Shown here: positions 1 to 13,160 of the stretch, one piece after another
Layout of the letters: each line of letters begins with the position of its first letter
How positions within the stretch are numbered: position 1 is the stretch's first letter
From: Tetranychus cinnabarinus
Lineage: Eukaryota > Arthropoda > Arachnida > Trombidiformes > Tetranychidae
Assembly: GCA_022266195.1 (NCBI GenBank)
Contig: WHVY01000001.1
Location: forward strand, 17,050,001 to 17,114,000
DNA: 64,000 nt
Direction: 5' to 3'
The notes under the pieces: generated by a model
The model's database searches: none
Told to the model about the DNA's origin: nothing
Seen by the model: only the letters and a program-made list of their open reading frames with translations
Translations under genes and position numbers: made by a program

Positions 1-1838
1 CTGATGAAGATGAGATGAAAAGTTTAACCAGATGAATGAGGTAAAAGCCAATAAGAAAAGATGAAGATGAGGGAAAAAACAGCAAGAAGAAGAGAAAAAA
101 CAAAATCCTCGAAAACCTGGTTTACCAAATGATGGATCACATGGGATTACATGAATTCTCATGAATAAGGTGAAAGGTTGTGATGATAATTTTACTTTTT
201 TGTGTTTTCCTTTCTTCTAATACTTTTTTTTATTACACTTTGCAATGCATCCATCACTGATATTGTTGCCGTGTTGAAGGATGGAAGCGCAAGCAAAGAG
301 AAAGCAAAAACACTCGAACAAATTTTGCCGACAAAAATGTTGGCAACAGAATGGCGAAAATGAAAGGAAAAAATTGAAAAACCAAGAATGTTCCAAATGA
401 AATGTTGCACTCTTTAGTGGCCAAAAATTTTGCATACCTTTCATTTTCTTGCTGACATTTACCATGATAGATGAGAAATAAAAGCCTTTTCCTTTCATCA
501 TTCAGATTCTTGTTTAACCTCATTCAATAGTAAATCAAATTGATGATAAATTATCATTATTATTAGAAAGAAGAAGAAGAAGAAAAAAAGATTTTATTCT
601 GACAGAAGCAACGCCAAATGTGATAATATTGAGAAGGAAAAAAAAGCCTCTTCAAATATAGAAATGATTAACATGGCGATAATGATTCAAGTATCCATTC
701 AGTTTGCCAACAAAATAAACATTTGATTTGTCACAAATTCATCTTCTTTACATCATGAAAGTCATGAGAAAAAATGAGAGTTTCTTTTCTGTCCATCATT
801 TTGTCATTGATTTTCAATAATTGCAAGTTAATTGCTCACACCTTTTCACCTTTTCATCACTTGATGCTCTCAGCTTTTCAGCATTTGAAAACTTTGCAAA
901 TCTTCAAGTTTTTTAATGAATTTGACTTTTCAATGATTTCCTTTGAAAAAAAATATCGACAATTAAACAGGTTTTTGTGCAAATGTTTGGTTAAAAGTTC
1001 AAGTAAATATTGCAATGTCAATGAGTTTACTGAGTTTCATTGTGAGAAAGGAAGAGATGATGGATGATGACAGTTGAGTGTTCAATGATGATTTGTAAAA
1101 AAGCAATTAAATGACAGTGGATAAACACATGAGAATTCAATGGGAAAATGAATGTTGTCCATTCAATCAAATTCAACTTGAAAGTAAAACATCATTTTGA
1201 CATTTTTAAATGAAAATTTATACTCTTTTCTAGTCTGTCAAGTTAATCAATTTACTTGGTTTTATTGTACAAAATGAATGCTAATTGGAACGATGACTTT
1301 TCGAGTGAAAAAATGTATCCATTGTAAGCGAGTAAAGGTGATGAGAAGAGAGTATGTTCAAGGTTTACATGAAGCGAAATAGTTGGAAATGTTGGAAATG
1401 ATCATGTATATTGTTGAATTGAATAGGATGAGTTTGTTTTTTATGCTTCTCGATAAGTCAATGAGTGGAAGTGAATAGAATCCAATGAAAATAGAAAGGT
1501 TGAAATTCAAGTTTTCCAGGTTGCGATAATATTGGAAAGGCAAGGAGGAAACGAGAAAAGGATTTTTCTTCTTCAATGGAATTGCTTTTTATTATTATAA
1601 CTATCGCTCAGTTTTATATTTGTTTCAATTGTACAGAGACTATTGAGTCGTGCACATTGGAAGCATTGAGAAAGACAATGATGAGGATAAAGATGATGAA
1701 AGAAAGGTTTTTTATCAAGCAGAGAATAGAAAATAAATCTTTTATTTACCCGAAAATTTTACCGGAAGCTGGGAAAGAAAATGAAAGTTGGCGAAAATTT
1801 TTGGAAAATGGACTGACGTTTTGAGAACGAGGGTGAAA

Positions 1839-1971
1839 TTGGCGACCACGGCAGGATGAAGTGTTCAACATTATCTGGTAGTCTCCATGCAATTGACTAA
1901 CCTAACTCAAAGACAGTATATCTTTAGGTAAGGCTGAGGTATGTTGATACTCATCCTGCCGTGGTCGCCAA
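1839..1971. mobile_element. 133-bp inverted-repeat element with target-site duplication (MITE-like)
   Basis: The ends are perfect 21-bp inverted repeats (1839-1859 and 1951-1971), starting TTGGCGACCACGGCAGG. Imperfect similarity (CAACAT) extends another 10-12 bases inward. GTGAAA directly flanks both ends (1833-1838, 1972-1977), as expected of a target-site duplication; read as GTGAAATT it is 8 bp if the borders are shifted by two. The arm begins TGG and looks complementary to an arginine tRNA 3' end with CCA, as in a retroelement primer-binding site. That second reading is from memory. Confidence 0.7.
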
Positions 1972-1994
1972 GTGAAATTTTCTTAAAGTTGAGG

Positions 1995-2390
1995 TGAATC
2001 TATTCGATTATCGATTATTTAGTAAATCGATTTTTTATTTTATTGTAAGGAAATCGATGCTTAGTCGAAATACAAAGATAAATTTTGAAACTTTCAGTTT
2101 TCAAATTAGTTTCATTTTTAAAGTTTGCGGTTTTTTCTAGCAATAATTTCTGCTTCATAAAGTAGTCTTTCGCACGGCACTGGAGTCACTGATTGGGTGA
2201 AGTTTTTAGCTCTGAAGTGTCAAAGTTACGATTTCCTTTGATAATTTAGCGCCTAAACATGAAATCGAATTACTTATGGGTGCCTTTAATTCATGTGAAT
2301 CTTATCGATTGATGCACAAACTGATCGACTATAATTGTTAGCAAGATGATCTATGCATAGATGTAATCAATGTTATCGCCCATCTCTACT
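1995..2390. mobile_element. Diverged MITE copy 1 (hAT-like end)
   Basis: It ends in ATCGCCCATCTC (near 2376-2387), the complement of the GATGGGCGAT start of the copy at 56023. The core at 2138-2190 aligns with 56127-56187: both carry AGCAATAAT, then a similar stretch, then GCACTGGAGT followed by (C/G)AC. It is rich in ATCGATT words near the left end. The left border is uncertain. A hAT-type origin is an inference from the terminal sequence style. Confidence 0.55.
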
Positions 2391-3369
2391 TGGACTTGAG
2401 TATAGAGTTGATTTTATCGAGATAAATCAGAATGTAGATAATGAAGTGTCAATGGTTAATAAATTACTATGTAATGAAGTAAAAGCCAATCAATATCAAT
2501 AATATCCAGTTGACTGTAGGAAAGACTGGCAGTAAAGAGCAGCTAAAAAAGGCAAACAGATAAAGGGAAACAACAAAAAATAACATTGACCAAGCAAAAG
2601 TAATTATTCAATAAAAATAGTTTATCTAACAAGGTATTTACAATGATAATTAACATTGTGATTTACAGTGTGAAGGAAAGAGGAAAATTTTGACAAATGG
2701 ATGGAACAATAATGATGATGGAAATAACAACAAAAAAAGCTGAATAATGAATTGTGATGAGGAGTGGAAAGAAAAGTCAAGATAAATGGACATTTCATGT
2801 AATCGAAATGATAACAATTGAAAGGAAAAGAAGAATTAGAAACAAAACCAGAAAAACACAATATCATGACATAACACGAGCAACAATCAAGCATGATGAT
2901 AATTCACAGATACCAAAGTGGAAAAGTGTGATCTTGAAATATCAAAAAGTGATGATAATCAGCCAAAAACAGGAAACATTCTGGCCTTTAATTTGTTCTT
3001 AGCAAAATAAAATGCTAAGCTGACGCTGGTCAGCATTGCCTATTATGTAACCATAAAAGTTTCATTAGGTGCATAGACCTGGAACATGGACGAAATAGGC
3101 TGCAACAGACAACATCCGAACCCGAATCAACATTCATCATCAAGTGATCTGTGATTCGAGCAGAATCGTAATTTAAAATGAAAACTAATTTTTGGCTTTT
3201 CTCTCTTCAACCTCTTGATATTTACACTTGATTTGTTGCTCTTTCATTCAATGCACTTTTACCATCATTTGTCTATACTTTTACATGTTGATTGAACTTT
3301 ACCTGACAAAGATTAACACGAATCAAAAAGGTAAAAATGGTCAAAACAAATATGAAGAAAATGAACTTT

Positions 3370-3395
3370 TTTCTCTCTTTCTCTCTCTCTCTTCT
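3370..3395. repeat. CT-rich microsatellite
   Basis: Imperfect (CT)n tract, seen directly. Confidence 0.85.
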
Positions 3396-6300
3396 TCAAC
3401 TTGTTAGGTCAGTCTGTCAAATTCTCGGCTTGATAATGTCCATTTATTTAATGTAATTTTGCACATCATTGTTTGTCACTTTCATCACCATCATCATGCA
3501 ACATCATTAGAGGCAAAAAAGATTGGTTAAACGCAACGAAAAAAAAAGTCGAAGTGAAGAAAGATTATCAGTCTTTTGAAAATCCTTTTATCCTAATGAT
3601 TATATAGATATTATTTTTCATTGGCATCATCAGGACTTCATGGTGATTCAAGTTTAATTTGTAAATACACTTTTGCATTCATTTTTTGGCATTCTTTTTT
3701 GCACCCTTTTCCATCTCTCATCCAGTTGATCTTTTATTATATTGATAACTTTTTCTTGCATTTGTTTCAATGCTTTTCCTATTATTATACTTTCAAAGGC
3801 AACTTACGCACATCTTGCAATTACTTTGCATGCAAAATCATTTGCTTTGAAAGATTATTGAGAATGATTAGATTGACGGCGAAAAGGAAAGAAAGAAAGA
3901 AAAGGTAAATTCTGTTTACAAAGGTGTATGTAATCAAAAATAATCATGAAAATCAATCAGAATCACAAGTGACAGTTTCATTTCTCTTCACTGTTTCACA
4001 TCATTTACTTTAGTCAATTTTCATCATTTATTTTCACTTCTTTTTCTCATTTCACCCAAAATGAAATATCTTTTCTTACTTTAGATTGAGACGGAATGAA
4101 GGTAATAAAGCTTGGATAATGATCAAGTTTATCAATGATGAGGAGCAACTTTTAAACATTGTTACTCTGAACAAGCCAATTAGTTCAACTTTCATTTCAC
4201 TTTCAAACTGTTAATTAAAATGGAATCAACTCTAGTCATCTTTAATAATCACTTTTAGGATCAAATTTTTTTATCAGTTTCTTGTTGCAATAATAGGGCA
4301 AAAAATCTTAAAATCTTTGAGACGCAAAAAAGTGCGAATTGAAAAGACAAAATAATAAGTTCTTCACAGATTAATGACACTTTGATGAGCACTGTGAGTC
4401 AAGTTGACTCTATACAAATCTGTAAATGAACTGTTTATCAGAATCGACTTTAGTTATCGATAAAATTATTTAACCTGTGAATGATTTGAAGTTAAACTTG
4501 GATCTACTTTTGGACAACTAAGTCGGATTTTTTCGTACAACTTAACTCACTTTTGATGATCAACCAGAAAATGCACTATTTTGTGAAATAAAGTTCTCTG
4601 TTTCTGTACAAAAGATCAGTTCGATTGCAGTTAAACCCAATGCTCTCTGTGACCGTGAGAGCTAGAGATGAAACTCAGTTTTCACCGATTTAAACGTTTG
4701 GTAAACATCAATGATCGAACATTTTTTTCGAATTGCCGATGGTTCTCTTCATTTTGAGCCAGTATAGTTCGAGAATGGTTGCACTTACAATTACCATATG
4801 GAATAATTGGTAAACTGTAAAATGTATTATTTGTGCAAAGAGTATAAAAGATGTGCTTATCTTGGTGAATATCTTTCAATGTTGATGCTATTCATGATAA
4901 TATTTTACTTCTCTTGAGACACTTTTTTTCTTACTTTTTTGTTATTCAATCAGATAAATTGTATTATACTGTTCAAGAGGTAAATTAATGAAGACCAACA
5001 TATTCAGGTTGAAAATGCAGGTGAAGCACACAAAACTTGAATGATACACTTGCTGATTAGATGCTGATAAAAGATGAAAATGGTTGGATGAACGTTTGGG
5101 AGTTGAAGGCGGCAAAAGCACAAGGCATAATAATAATGAAAATGTTAATGGGAGCAATAAAAATGGTAAGGAATACGAATGACTTTATTGGGAAAGAGAA
5201 TAAAAAATTTATTTTTTCTCATTCTTTCTACTTTTCTTTTCAAATGAATTAAAATACGAAATGATCAAATTGAAAAGAAGTTATAATTCTGATGAGGAGA
5301 GGAAAAATCCGTAAAGATTGTTAAGATAAGATTATGTTGGAGTGAGTTGAAGGAGCAAGTGAGAAATGAATGTTGAAAGAAAAGAGCAAAAGACGGAAAC
5401 CGGCATCATTTCCGTTTCTGAGTTTTTTGTTTTCTTTTCTCGTCTGGTTGGTGAAATAGTTCCGGGATAAAATGTCTTTTTTCCATGTTTATTCTGAACT
5501 GGTTGTTGTACAATGAGAGTTGGCGGTAATAATGAAGATGAAACCATTTTGATAAAAAAAGAATTTCAAATGAATGTTCGAAAAGAAAAAGATTGCTTTT
5601 CATTTCTCCCAAAACCCAGACTTCTTTGAATAAGAAAGTGATAAATGAATTTTGTTCACCTGATAATTGCAGATTGGGAGCGTGAATGATGAAAGAATGT
5701 TGAAAATTTTGTAAAATTGGGCAGCATTCTGCTCGATAACTGATGGAATTGCGAAAGAGAGAGAGAGAAATTTTTCCATCAAAATCACTGCAAATAACAA
5801 GCAAGATTGATGAGGATAAATTGATAGTTGAAATAAAGAGAGAAACTGATAATTTCAACCATCATAAATTATTAAATGCATATTCAACAGGGAAGATTAA
5901 CTATCGATGGAATGATTTCATTAATATTTACATGAATATCAGAGAATTTTAAAATTTAAATTTCGAACTAGGAATATCAGCATAAAATTCTTAACAAGAG
6001 ATATTGAATAACAGGGAGTGAAGACTGGGAGTAATGCTGGGAAGGAGCATTGGGAGTGAATGTTTGAATTCAACTTCAATAATTTATCAAGTTGAGCAGT
6101 GTGATTTTGTCAATCCCTTGAATTCCGAGAGTTGAATTATCCACAATTCGATGGAATTTTCAATGATAAACTTTTCTTCTCTCAACCATGATACACATGC
6201 ATGGCCTTGATTGTTCACCTCTTGTGCTGATTACTGAGCAATTTGCAAATGTTTCGCATGTAAAATGCTTGCGAAACAAAAGTTGGAACAAAATGCTGAG

Positions 6301-7784
6301 ACTTTTTATTCTCAACGCTGGGAGTTGAATTCATTGCCTGTTATCCTTTGTAAGAAACCTTTTTACTTTCTGAAAATAAAGATGATATTCAACATGATTA
6401 CATTGCCTTTAGGATATAATCCAAATAATGTCAATTTTTCTTCTTTTCCATTTCTTTCCTTTTTCTCACTTTCTCATGCCATTTTCCATGTTTACAGAAC
6501 TTTCAGACTCTAATTTTAGAACTTTTCTAGATTAAAATTTCCACGTACATTACAGTATTCACTTTTATGATAAAATGTCGACTGTTTAGTCTAGCTTAAG
6601 GTTATCAACTGGGAAAATGATTTCATCTCAACATGATGCATTTCAACTGACGAACAAGTTGATAAATTTATTCACAAAAGAAGGGCAAAGTTTATCTTAG
6701 TCAATTGTAGCTAGTGAAAATGTTGAAGCAACATATTCAAGCCTTTTCCTTGGTTATTAATTTAACCCTCCCAGTCACTCCAGACATTATCAGTGTAAAC
6801 AGATGAGAAAATTAATTAAACTGAAAATGCAATTGTGAGTAAAAATAACAAAAGTATGATTTACATTATCGCTGAGTGTGATTATTAAACTAATTATCAT
6901 TTCCAGCATTTTGATTAGCTGTTGCACATTCAACCAAAAAAAGGTCTTGTTCAACATTATTTCAATTGATGTAAAGAATTGCCAAAAGAAGGGGAAAAAT
7001 GTTGTTTTTTGCACATCAATATTTGTCGATACAGGTAAATAGGATTAATATGCGCTGTTTGAGTAAACCCTTTTTTGTTGTCACAGGAAAAGTTGAATAA
7101 AAGTTGAAAACAAAAAGTAAATGATCGATAAAAATGCAACTTGGGAAATCATCTTGAATATTATTCTGTAATAAATGTTATTGATTTACAATTTTTGCAA
7201 CACTTTTATGGCTTTAAATGTAATAATAATAATAATTCAATTCCTTTAAATAACAATCATTGAATACTTGACTTGCTTTGGAAAGCATGGAATGAGCAAA
7301 ATTTTTCAATTTGACGTTTCAAATGTTTCATCATGAAACGCTCATTTGGTGAAGAGATGAAAAATTGGATTGTCAAAGTTTCCATTTTAATAATTTCAAT
7401 TGGAAATTATTTGACGAAACTTAACCAAAAAACTAATTACAATTCATGTTGTTTTACCTTTGGTTCATGTCATGATTGTCTTCATTTTTGTTTCATCCTT
7501 TCGTTCGTTGGTCTTTCGACTTTTACATTAAATTAAAATCTTTTCATCTTTTGCTCTTTATTTTCCTTCGCCAATCTATTAAATGCTTTACAAAGTCAAT
7601 TGAGCTTTAACTTGGTAACTGAATAGCATTAAACAACTGAGAATCCCAAGTATTCAGTGTAATGATAGTTTTTGTTTCAACTCATTCCCAGTCAGTTTTA
7701 AGGTTAGATTATTTGCATTCTGTTCAAATAAACTTGCAATAACAACAAAAACAACAGTAAAAGGAAAAGGCAGACAAAGAAAAA

Positions 7785-7805
7785 GAAGAAGAAGAAGAAG
7801 AAGAA
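7785..7805. repeat. (GAA)7 microsatellite
   Basis: Uninterrupted GAA units inside a longer purine-rich strand; it creates a spurious Leu/Phe-rich open frame on the other strand. Confidence 0.9.
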
Positions 7806-10135
7806 AAAGGAAAGTAGAAAGAAATAAAAAGTAAAAATAGTTACATGGGAAACATTTTCCTCTGTATTCGATTATCATCATCACAGAATTATCTTGAGAA
7901 ATTATTCTCAATTCCTACTTTACTTATTCTCATCATTATCTACTTCATCTTACTGGTCGCTTCATAGAGCTTTTGCAAAAATGTTAACCTTAATCGTCTA
8001 ATTACAAGCAAATAATAATAACAAATCTCTTTCTTCAGTGAATATTGAAAAGCAAATCCAGCGCAAGCAAAAGGCAATCCAAGACAATACAATATTGAAG
8101 ACAAAATTGTATCAAAACAAAAATATTTTCTAATAAAATATTGTATCTAGTGAACACAGAAACGTGATAAACGCAAAGTCGAAGAGTTTCCCTAAAAGAT
8201 ATTGATAAATTTTTGTCTTTTAATAACTTTCGAACTCATCGTAAAATTTCTTTTCTGGTCTTTTTTTGAATCTTTAATCAGAAGCATGACAAAACAACTG
8301 AGGCTCGCTAGGATACCACAATCTTGAACAATAAAGTTAATTGATTTCCTTATTACTAGATTACAGATGCAATAACTGCATCAAGCTCCAAGTTGCTCTA
8401 TTCAGTTCAACTAAAGATAGCTAAAGCCTTAAGCCACCGTCAATGAATCCTTTCAATGAAACCGAAGCTCACACTCACAGGTTATTTCAAAGATTTTCAC
8501 ACTTAATTTTGCAATTGTAAGCACGACAAAAGTTCAGACTATCTTGAATAAAAATTGTCGATTTCATGCTAAAAATTAATGATTTCAAGTTGAAAAAAGG
8601 AAAACTGTGGCGAGGAAGTTGAGCTTTATTCATGAAAAGATGTAAATTTGCGCATTTTAATGCATTGCCTGATGAAGTAAACATTATACGATGAAACAAT
8701 ATTTACACATGAAACAGTGGAAAATGAACAAAGCGAGAAATCAAAAGACTACCGATAAACGACAAGAAAATTTAGTGTCTAATGTTGAAGGAGAAAAAAT
8801 CAGTTAAGTTGATATTAATGAGCTACAATTACCTTTAACATTTCATGTTTTTGTTTCTTCTCATTCTTTTTCCTTTTCGCTCAATTATCTTTCGTCTTTT
8901 CTTCTTCTCCATCTTTTTTTCCTCTTCATCTTCACTCTCATCATCTCATTTCACCTTGCAAGCTTGCAGCTCATTCCATGCCATCGATGGGTTCAAATTA
9001 AATTAGGTGTTATCTAATTTGTTACTTACACTTGATCAACATTGGTTCCACTACAATGCCAATCCAAGGTTTAAATATAACTTATATCTGTAGTTAGATA
9101 TTCACTCATTTTTTTTGTTAGCTTTGCTTCATCTTCTTCTTTCATTCCAAGTCTCAGTTTCATTCAAGACTATGTTTTTTCTTCTTCTTTTTTCCACTTT
9201 TTTCCACTCTATCCTGTGTTCCCATGACTTGGTGTCTGCCTAATAAAAGCTTTTCACTTTGCTAAACGTGACAAAATTCTTGTCCCAGCTTCATCTCTAT
9301 TCACCACCAACCAAAACTCAATCAGTTGAATGTAAATTTTCATCTTCATCAAGGGATTGCAATTGAATTATGTGAAAGAGAGAAAAAGTTAGCTCCACTA
9401 GAAAGAAGAAAAGTAAGGAAGAAAAAACAAATTTTGTTTTTTTTTTCTTCTTTTTTCCCTTCCATTCATTGAAACATTTTTACTTGTAACCAAAAAGATC
9501 TTTTCTCAATGTTTGCTATTCCCATTATTGTATCAATGCAATCAAGGGAATCGAGTTAATCTTGAGATTAAATGTTTCAATAAACAATTGATTGGTAAAA
9601 TAATGAGGATTAAGGTGAAAATTGTCGATGAAAAGCATTGTTCTAATAATCATTTTCTAGTCAACATTATAATAAAATGTGCAAAACTGAAAATTTCAAC
9701 TCTTCTCTTTGAGTTGTTTCACGAAATAATGATTATTTCTGAACAAAGGCAAACAAAACCTTTTCATTTCTTTTTTTATTGACGCTTTTTCTCTCTTCTT
9801 CTTCTTCTTCATGATCCTCATTGCCAATGATCAAGCAAACGATCTGGACCATGCAAGATTGGTTTGCTTTTCCGAATCATTTAACATATTAACCACTTTT
9901 ACGATAACTTTTCTTGTTTCTTTCTGTTTCTCTGTTGGCTATTTTTTTATACTTTTTTCACTTCATCCTTTTACGCTCTCCTCTTAAGAGGATCATTCTG
10001 ATTATGATTATGATTGTCCTCATCATTGTCTCATTCATGTAATTCATCCATCAATTGAGTGAACAAGAAAAAGAGATTTCAATGGTCAATACAAGGCATC
10101 ATGCAATAGTAAACCGCATTATACCATCGATAATC

Positions 10136-10560
10136 AATCGAACGTATAAACAGAGTGAAATTTTTATGTTCAACATTCACTTTCCTCAGACCCCCGTAGA
10201 GTCTTACTTGATCCTAGATGATGCTAGCTAGACGGTCAACCTTGAGGCTGTTCACCTACCTAGCTACGAGTTGAGTCACGAATCTAACTATGAGTCTAGT
10301 AATGAGAAAATAAATCGAACGCATAAACAGAGTGAAATTTTATGTTCAACATTCCCAATAAAAAAATGAAGCTAAAAAGCGTCATCAGTGCCCCATCAAA
10401 ATTACATATGTTGATTGGGTCAACTTTCCTTAGACCCCTCATAGAGTCTAACTTGATCCTAGACGATGCTAGTTAGACGGTCAAGCTTGAGCCTTTCACC
10501 CACCTAGTCACGAGTCAAGTCAAGAGCCTAACTATGAGTCTAACTATGAGTCTAGTAGTA
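10136..10560. repeat. Two-copy direct repeat of about 175-245 bp
   Basis: Copy A (about 10136-10312) and copy B (about 10313-10560) share AATCGAACG(T/C)ATAAACAGA, GTTCAACATTC, CTTGATCCTAGA(T/C)GATGC, TAGACGGTCAA and CTAACTATGAGTCTA, in the same order. Copy B carries an extra segment of about 60 bases (10354-10420) and a tandem doubling of CTAACTATGAGT. It is more G+C-rich than its surroundings. No terminal inverted repeats or coding capacity were seen. Confidence 0.8.
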
Positions 10561-12089
10561 TGAGCTTGGTTGTTGACTTGACGGTTTGCATTTTTCAGGT
10601 GATAACTAATCAAGCGTTGATTAAATTGCTTGGATTGCATCTTAAGGTTTAAGGCCTGCCGTTTGATCAAAGCTGAAAAAAGCTTTAAATGTTCCAGTTT
10701 CAAGGTGACAGCTATAAATATCAATTCATTGTTTTGATTGTTTTTTTTCTATTCTTCATTATTTTGGAATTTGTTGCTTCAAATTGATTAAAAATTACAC
10801 TTAAATCGAGTTATTTTCAACTCTTTCTTTTCTTGTCACCTTGTTGCTGGTTTAAGACACAACAGAAAGAAAAAAAGAAATGAAAACAAGATAAAGCAAA
10901 GCAAATCAACACGAGAAGAGGAAAGTTTTAAAAACAGATGCAAAAGTTTGGTGTCAACAATTTAAAGTTAAACTAAGGGATGATACATTAAGGTAATTGA
11001 CAACAATGTGCTTTATCAAAGTCACTCTCATGATTAGATTAGTTTAACAAAAATTATCCTTAGATTTTCAATTGTTCAACTTTTCATTGCACATTCCAAG
11101 CTAACATTTCCAATCACTTGATATTGTTTACCTTGATTGGCTTTCACCCAAAACAGTAAATGAAAAAAAAGGAATAAAAATTTAATTCCAATTGTTTCAC
11201 TTTTCAATCCTGTTTTTTCACACTTATCCAACCAATTATCATGTCAACTGAGTTTTCAGTTTCCTGAATAACTGAGCCTCAAATGCTTCAATTATTAGAT
11301 TGATTCAACACTTTTGCAATGTTTTTGTTTCACTTCATTTTATATGATAAACTGTTGCGATCAAACTCAATAATCAAATGCAAAAAAGTCAATGATGAGA
11401 CTTTGAAATTGCTTTCAACTTTATTGGAAACTTTATCATGTTTTATATTTGAATAATCAATTTCTTTGATGGAATTGATTATAAAGGTAGAAAAGGTGAA
11501 AATAGTAAATGATATTAGATAATCTTTTAAGAATTTTTTTTCGTCAAATCGTTTTTTCCTCATTTCTATTTTCAATTCTTGAACTAAAAAAGTGGATCCT
11601 TTTGCTAAGGGAAAACCTTTAATCAGGATCAGATAAGTGATAAAGATTCATTGAGAAATGAGTTTTTCAGTCGAAAAATGAAACTCTTTCAGGTTGAATG
11701 TTCAATTTTGAACCTTTTTCATTTGATATTTGACGAGTTTTTCATGAAAATATGAGCAAAAGGTCATTCTCAATTGGCTTGATAATGAATTTGAATTGTT
11801 GGTCTTTCATCTGTTCAATTGTTTTTATTGATTATTTGATCGACTTTTGTGAGTCGATGAAAAGTTGAAGTTGAAATTGAACATAATGATGAACTTTGAA
11901 AGGAAAGAGTTGAGATTATTTGGTGAAGAAAGCATTAGAACTGAATGAAGGTGAAAAAGCAAATTGAAATGAAGATTTTGTCTGATGATGATAATGATGA
12001 TAAGGAAGATGAAGAAAAGAGTTAAAAGAAAACCACTTAATTGGTTTTCTTCTTTCGTATTCATCTTGCTCTTAATTCTCATCTATTTT

Positions 12090-12150
12090 TTTCTTCTTCT
12101 TTCATCTTCTCTCATCTTCATCTTCTTCTTCTTCTTCCTCATTTTCTTTT
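12090..12150. repeat. TTC/TCATC low-complexity tract
   Basis: Pyrimidine-rich imperfect triplets; they account for the Leu/Phe/Ser-rich open frames in this stretch. Confidence 0.85.
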
Positions 12151-12727
12151 CCTTTTTTCCCATTTAAGAAGTAAAATGTTTATAACCCTTTTCCTTTGCT
12201 TTCCTCTCCCAGTTAGGTTTTTGCTGTTGTTCACTCAAAAGTGTATTAAAAGTTCATGGTCGTTCACCAGAACTGACAGAATCAAATAAAGAGAAAGTTC
12301 AACTTTCCTTTTATAACTCTACTCTTAATACACTTTCATTTTGTTTTACTCAGGGCGATAATGATGAGCAAAGTTTATCCAACAGAAAAATCAACTTGAA
12401 CAAAAAAAAGACTAAGTAACATTATAATCAAGTTGAGACAAAAGAAACAAACTAATTTACTTTCTCTTTAAAATTGACGGCCTAATCAATTGAATGGACC
12501 GATGAATGGACAGCAACAAAAACTTGTTGATTTCAATACCAATCAATAAAAAGCTAGTGAATGATGAAGCACTTTCAAATCACGTTTTGCATCGCTTCAC
12601 TCAACTTGAACCAAGTTTGGACTTGTAAATCTTCGGTATTACTAAAGAATCGATGAATCTTTTTTCTTTGAAACCAAACATTTACAAGTTCAACTGTGAA
12701 TATATATTATCTTTATTTTTAGCCTTT

Positions 12728-12885
12728 TAGCGACACCATTAATCGGATTAAGCAATGTTTGATACAAAAAATCGATTAAAAATCAACTATCGATCAATCG
12801 AATTCATTTTTAATCTAATCTAAGCTAATCTAACCTATTGTATCGATTATTTTGAAATCGATGTTATAGTAATCGATTCTTAGTG
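12728..12885. repeat. ATCGATTA-rich block
   Basis: Closely spaced ATCGAT/AATCGATT words with CTAATCTAA units between them, resembling blocks at 2000, 14800, 34300 and 56060. It ends directly before the tRNA-like sequence. Its mobile-element origin is inferred from recurrence. Confidence 0.45.
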
Positions 12886-12889
12886 CGCG

Positions 12890-13160
12890 CTAAGGGCAAG
12901 CCGAGTAGATAAAGGTTTAAGAGCAAGTTTGGAGGATTTTGAGTTCGAGTCTCATTACTTCATTTAATTTTTTACCTTCTAAATGATTTAAAGAATAATA
13001 AAAATGCCCAAAATTTAAACCCAAATATCTCAGGAACCACTTACCATGCAGATGAATCCATCTACAGTTTTTCACAACTCAACATGCTCTATCTAATGAC
13101 ATACCGTTCTCATCCAAATCGGGCTTGGATACTAAGTTCCCTTTCCTTGTTAGTGGTTGA
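12890..13160 (+). mobile_element. tRNA-derived SINE-like sequence
   Basis: An A-box-like GCCGAGTAGATAAAGG (12900-12915) and a B-box-like GAGTTCGAGTCTC (12941-12953) have spacing typical of a class II (Leu/Ser-type) tRNA promoter. A four-base T-stem TGAG/CTCA surrounds the TTCGAGT loop. The acceptor stem does not pair, so it is not a working tRNA. About 200 bases of unusual, less A+T-rich sequence follow, including ATATCTCAGGAACCAC and AAATCGGGCTTGG, which could be the SINE body. Borders and any A-tail are not clear. Confidence 0.5.

Noticed and set aside
12890..12970. A functional Leu/Ser tRNA gene
   Set aside because: A- and B-boxes are present, but the acceptor arms do not pair and no anticodon arm can be drawn convincingly.
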